DNA from: Jimgerdemannia flammicorona
Taxonomy: Eukaryota; Mucoromycota; Endogonomycetes; Endogonales; Endogonaceae
Assembly (NCBI GenBank): GCA_003990745.1
Contig: RBNI01002232.1
Coordinates: 1 to 19,185 of the forward strand
Reading direction: 5' to 3'
DNA length: 19,185 nucleotides
Shown in pieces: positions 19,171 to 19,185 of the stretch; the stretch's first letter is position 1; the number at the start of each line of letters is the position of its first letter. The notes beneath the pieces were generated by a model. That model worked only from the letters and a program-made list of their open reading frames with translations. It did no database searches and was not told where the DNA came from. A program made the translations under genes and the position numbers.

Positions 19171-19185
19171 ATGTGTGTTTTTTTT
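19171..19185. other. Window end just after the CHAT-NB-ARC stop
   Basis: Only 15 bases follow the TGA, ending in a T run. A GTAGGC at 19151-19156, before the stop, could be a 5' splice site, in which case the coding region would continue off the window into further exons. Confidence 0.3.

Overview
The window looks like a transposon-rich stretch of a filamentous fungal chromosome, probably an ascomycete. The evidence is an L1/Tx1-like LINE, a Ty3/gypsy element carrying point-mutation damage of the RIP or methyl-cytosine deamination type, a long AT-rich block without CpG, and one essentially intronless CHAT-NB-ARC (NLR/STAND-type) gene. No bacterial operon structure, CRISPR array, rRNA or tRNA was found. 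The species cannot be named from this sequence.

Layout, left to right. Bases 1 to about 5975 hold the youngest LINE copy, on the minus strand and running off the left edge. It has a 5' leader, ORF1 (5735 to 3705) and ORF2 (starting at 3674) with an APE-type endonuclease, a reverse transcriptase with an FADD active site and a Cys/His finger. Several stop codons make it a pseudogene. About 5976-7048 and 7049-7900 are the 5' parts of two further copies in the same orientation, each more decayed than the one before. The third abuts the RNase H end of a degenerate minus-strand Ty3/gypsy pol (about 7985-10080). That pol is in turn split by a 580-bp hAT-like foldback element (8520-9099) flanked by 8-bp target duplications. 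The order and the decay gradient fit a stack of nested insertions.

From about 10,080 to 14,630 the sequence is very AT-rich. It contains a large imperfect inverted repeat (arms about 10893-11480 and 12045-12586, LTR-like in signals) but no readable gene. By eye I found no CpG between about 7,330 and 14,630. Ordinary base composition returns abruptly at about 14,634.

Bases 14,634 to 16,800 look intergenic: a possible broken ORF, four copies of a 17-bp repeat, and no convincing gene. The only gene that looks alive is at 16858-19170 (+). It is a 770-residue protein with an N-terminal CHAT (caspase-like) protease domain that keeps its His-Cys dyad, followed by an NB-ARC nucleotide-binding switch. 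The architecture is that of a fungal NLR-type immune or heterokaryon-incompatibility protease, but no C-terminal repeat sensor is visible before the stop, which lies 15 bases from the window edge. A protease substrate, for example a gasdermin-like pore former, would be expected nearby but is not visible here.
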